Origin: Halobacillus salinus
Lineage (GTDB): Bacteria > Bacillota > Bacilli > Bacillales > Halobacillaceae
NCBI RefSeq assembly: GCF_004684905.1
Contig: NZ_SRJC01000001.1
Coordinates: 1,054,001-1,118,000 of the forward strand
Direction of reading: 5' to 3'
DNA length: 64,000 nt
In this document: positions 63,740 to 64,000 of the stretch, one piece after another
Layout of the letters: each line of letters begins with the position of its first letter
Position numbering within the stretch: position 1 is the stretch's first letter
Translations under genes and position numbers: made by a program
Notes under the pieces: model-generated
The model's input: the letters and a program-made list of their open reading frames with translations, nothing else
Told to the model about the DNA's origin: nothing
The model's database searches: none

Positions 63740-63777
63740 AAGCCACAACTTGAGTTGTGGCTTTCTTCTATTTTTTA
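63740..63777 (+). terminator. Terminator after cotD
   Basis: A perfect 11-bp stem AAGCCACAACT / AGTTGTGGCTT with a 2-base loop, followed by TCTTCTATTTTTT. Confidence 0.8.
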
Positions 63778-63803
63778 TAGAATATAGTTTAGGAAGTGAT
63801 TAA

Positions 63804-64000
63804 ATGAAAACGATCGTTATAACGGGATATAAACCCATTGAGATGGGGATATTTAAACCAGATGATCCCAAAATAGAATTTGTAAAAGAAACAATCAAAC
63901 GAAGAATTGCTGGATTATTGGATGGCGGACTTGAATGGGTATTGGTTTCTGGACAAATGGGAGTGGAAATGTGGGCCGCTCAAGTTGTTCTTGATTTAAG
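63804..64000 (+). CDS. ypsA: SLOG-superfamily protein YpsA, 3' truncated by window edge
   Basis: The frame runs open to the end of the window, with about 65 residues visible. The product begins MKTIVITGYKPIEMGIFKPDD and continues GLEWVLVSGQMGVEMWAAQVV, matching YpsA (DUF1273). This is a SLOG/Rossmann-like nucleotide-binding family linked in B. subtilis to cell division and shape. AGGAAGTGAT precedes ATG 63804. Position after cotD agrees with the B. subtilis neighbourhood. Confidence 0.88.
   Translation, partial: MKTIVITGYKPIEMGIFKPDDPKIEFVKETIKRRIAGLLDGGLEWVLVSGQMGVEMWAAQVVLDL

Noticed and set aside
63412-63746. Long minus-strand open frames opposite the cotD repeats (Ala/Phe-rich and His/Leu-rich products).
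   Set aside because: They are low-complexity shadows of the repetitive cotD sequence, without ribosome sites.
1-64000. Search for tRNA, rRNA, riboswitch, T-box, insertion sequences, prophage, CRISPR arrays and defence genes.
   Set aside because: Nothing convincing was seen by eye. Gene order is nearly continuous with B. subtilis, which argues against large mobile insertions.

Overview
The window is a chromosomal core segment of an endospore-forming, low-GC Gram-positive bacterium of the family Bacillaceae. Gene content and order follow the Bacillus subtilis 168 segment from mecB/gudB through spoIVA, hbs, the aro genes, qcr, dapB, the pan genes, dinG, ponA and recU to cotD/ypsA almost gene for gene. 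Bacillithiol genes, sigma-E/G/K-type sporulation genes, TRAP, a menaquinol:cytochrome c reductase and a split heptaprenyl diphosphate synthase all fit this family. Unusually acidic low-complexity protein tails (PonA, QcrC) suggest a salt-adapted genus such as Halobacillus or a relative. That genus-level guess is inference.

Layout. 1-5.8 kb: mecB (5' truncated), ddl, glutamate dehydrogenase, bacillithiol disulfide reductase, asparaginase (minus strand), prsW. 5.9-13 kb: germination genes sleB-ypeB, PilZ protein, cmk-plsC-ypfD, isopentenyl-PP isomerase. 12.7-20.3 kb: yphA, YIEGIA pair, der, gpsA, spoVIF-like, yphE, yphF, spoIVA. 20.2-25.5 kb: hbs, mtrB, hepS-menG-hepT, ndk, cheR. 25.6-33.9 kb: shikimate/aromatic cluster aroC-aroB-aroH-hisC-tyrA-aroA, an unrecognised gene that looks like a metal-less amidohydrolase relative, then ypiA and reoY. 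34.6-39.4 kb: ypiF, qcrABC, ypjA, ypjB, Zn-peptidase. 39.5-55.1 kb: YitT-family protein (minus), mazG-like, dapB, mgsA, bshA, cca, birA, panBCD, dinG, ypmAB, aspB, asnS, dnaD, nth. 55.1-64 kb: ponA and recU (minus), a tiny sspM-like spore gene (minus), a coiled-coil protein, yppE, an RND efflux pump (minus), cdd, cotD with 18-bp repeats, and the 5' part of ypsA.

The genes are mostly housekeeping: peptidoglycan, isoprenoid/menaquinone, aromatic amino acids, pantothenate, respiration, DNA replication and repair, plus scattered sporulation and germination functions. No tRNA, rRNA, insertion sequence, prophage, CRISPR or defence island was seen. I do not see a wholly new multi-gene system. The best leads are: a metal-less amidohydrolase-like protein inserted between aroA and ypiA; a perfect CcpA (cre) site ahead of glutamate dehydrogenase; a hairpin that could hide the spoVIF ribosome site only in read-through transcripts; a palindromic operator over the RND pump promoter; TRAP (mtrB) retained without folE or trp genes at their usual places; and bshA without its usual neighbour bshB1. 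Statements about missing neighbours rest on remembered B. subtilis 168 gene order.

Long gene-free stretches: 18420-18758 holds the yphF terminator and a sigma-E-like promoter, otherwise nothing recognised. 20238-20698 holds the spoIVA terminator and the long hbs leader with several hairpins.
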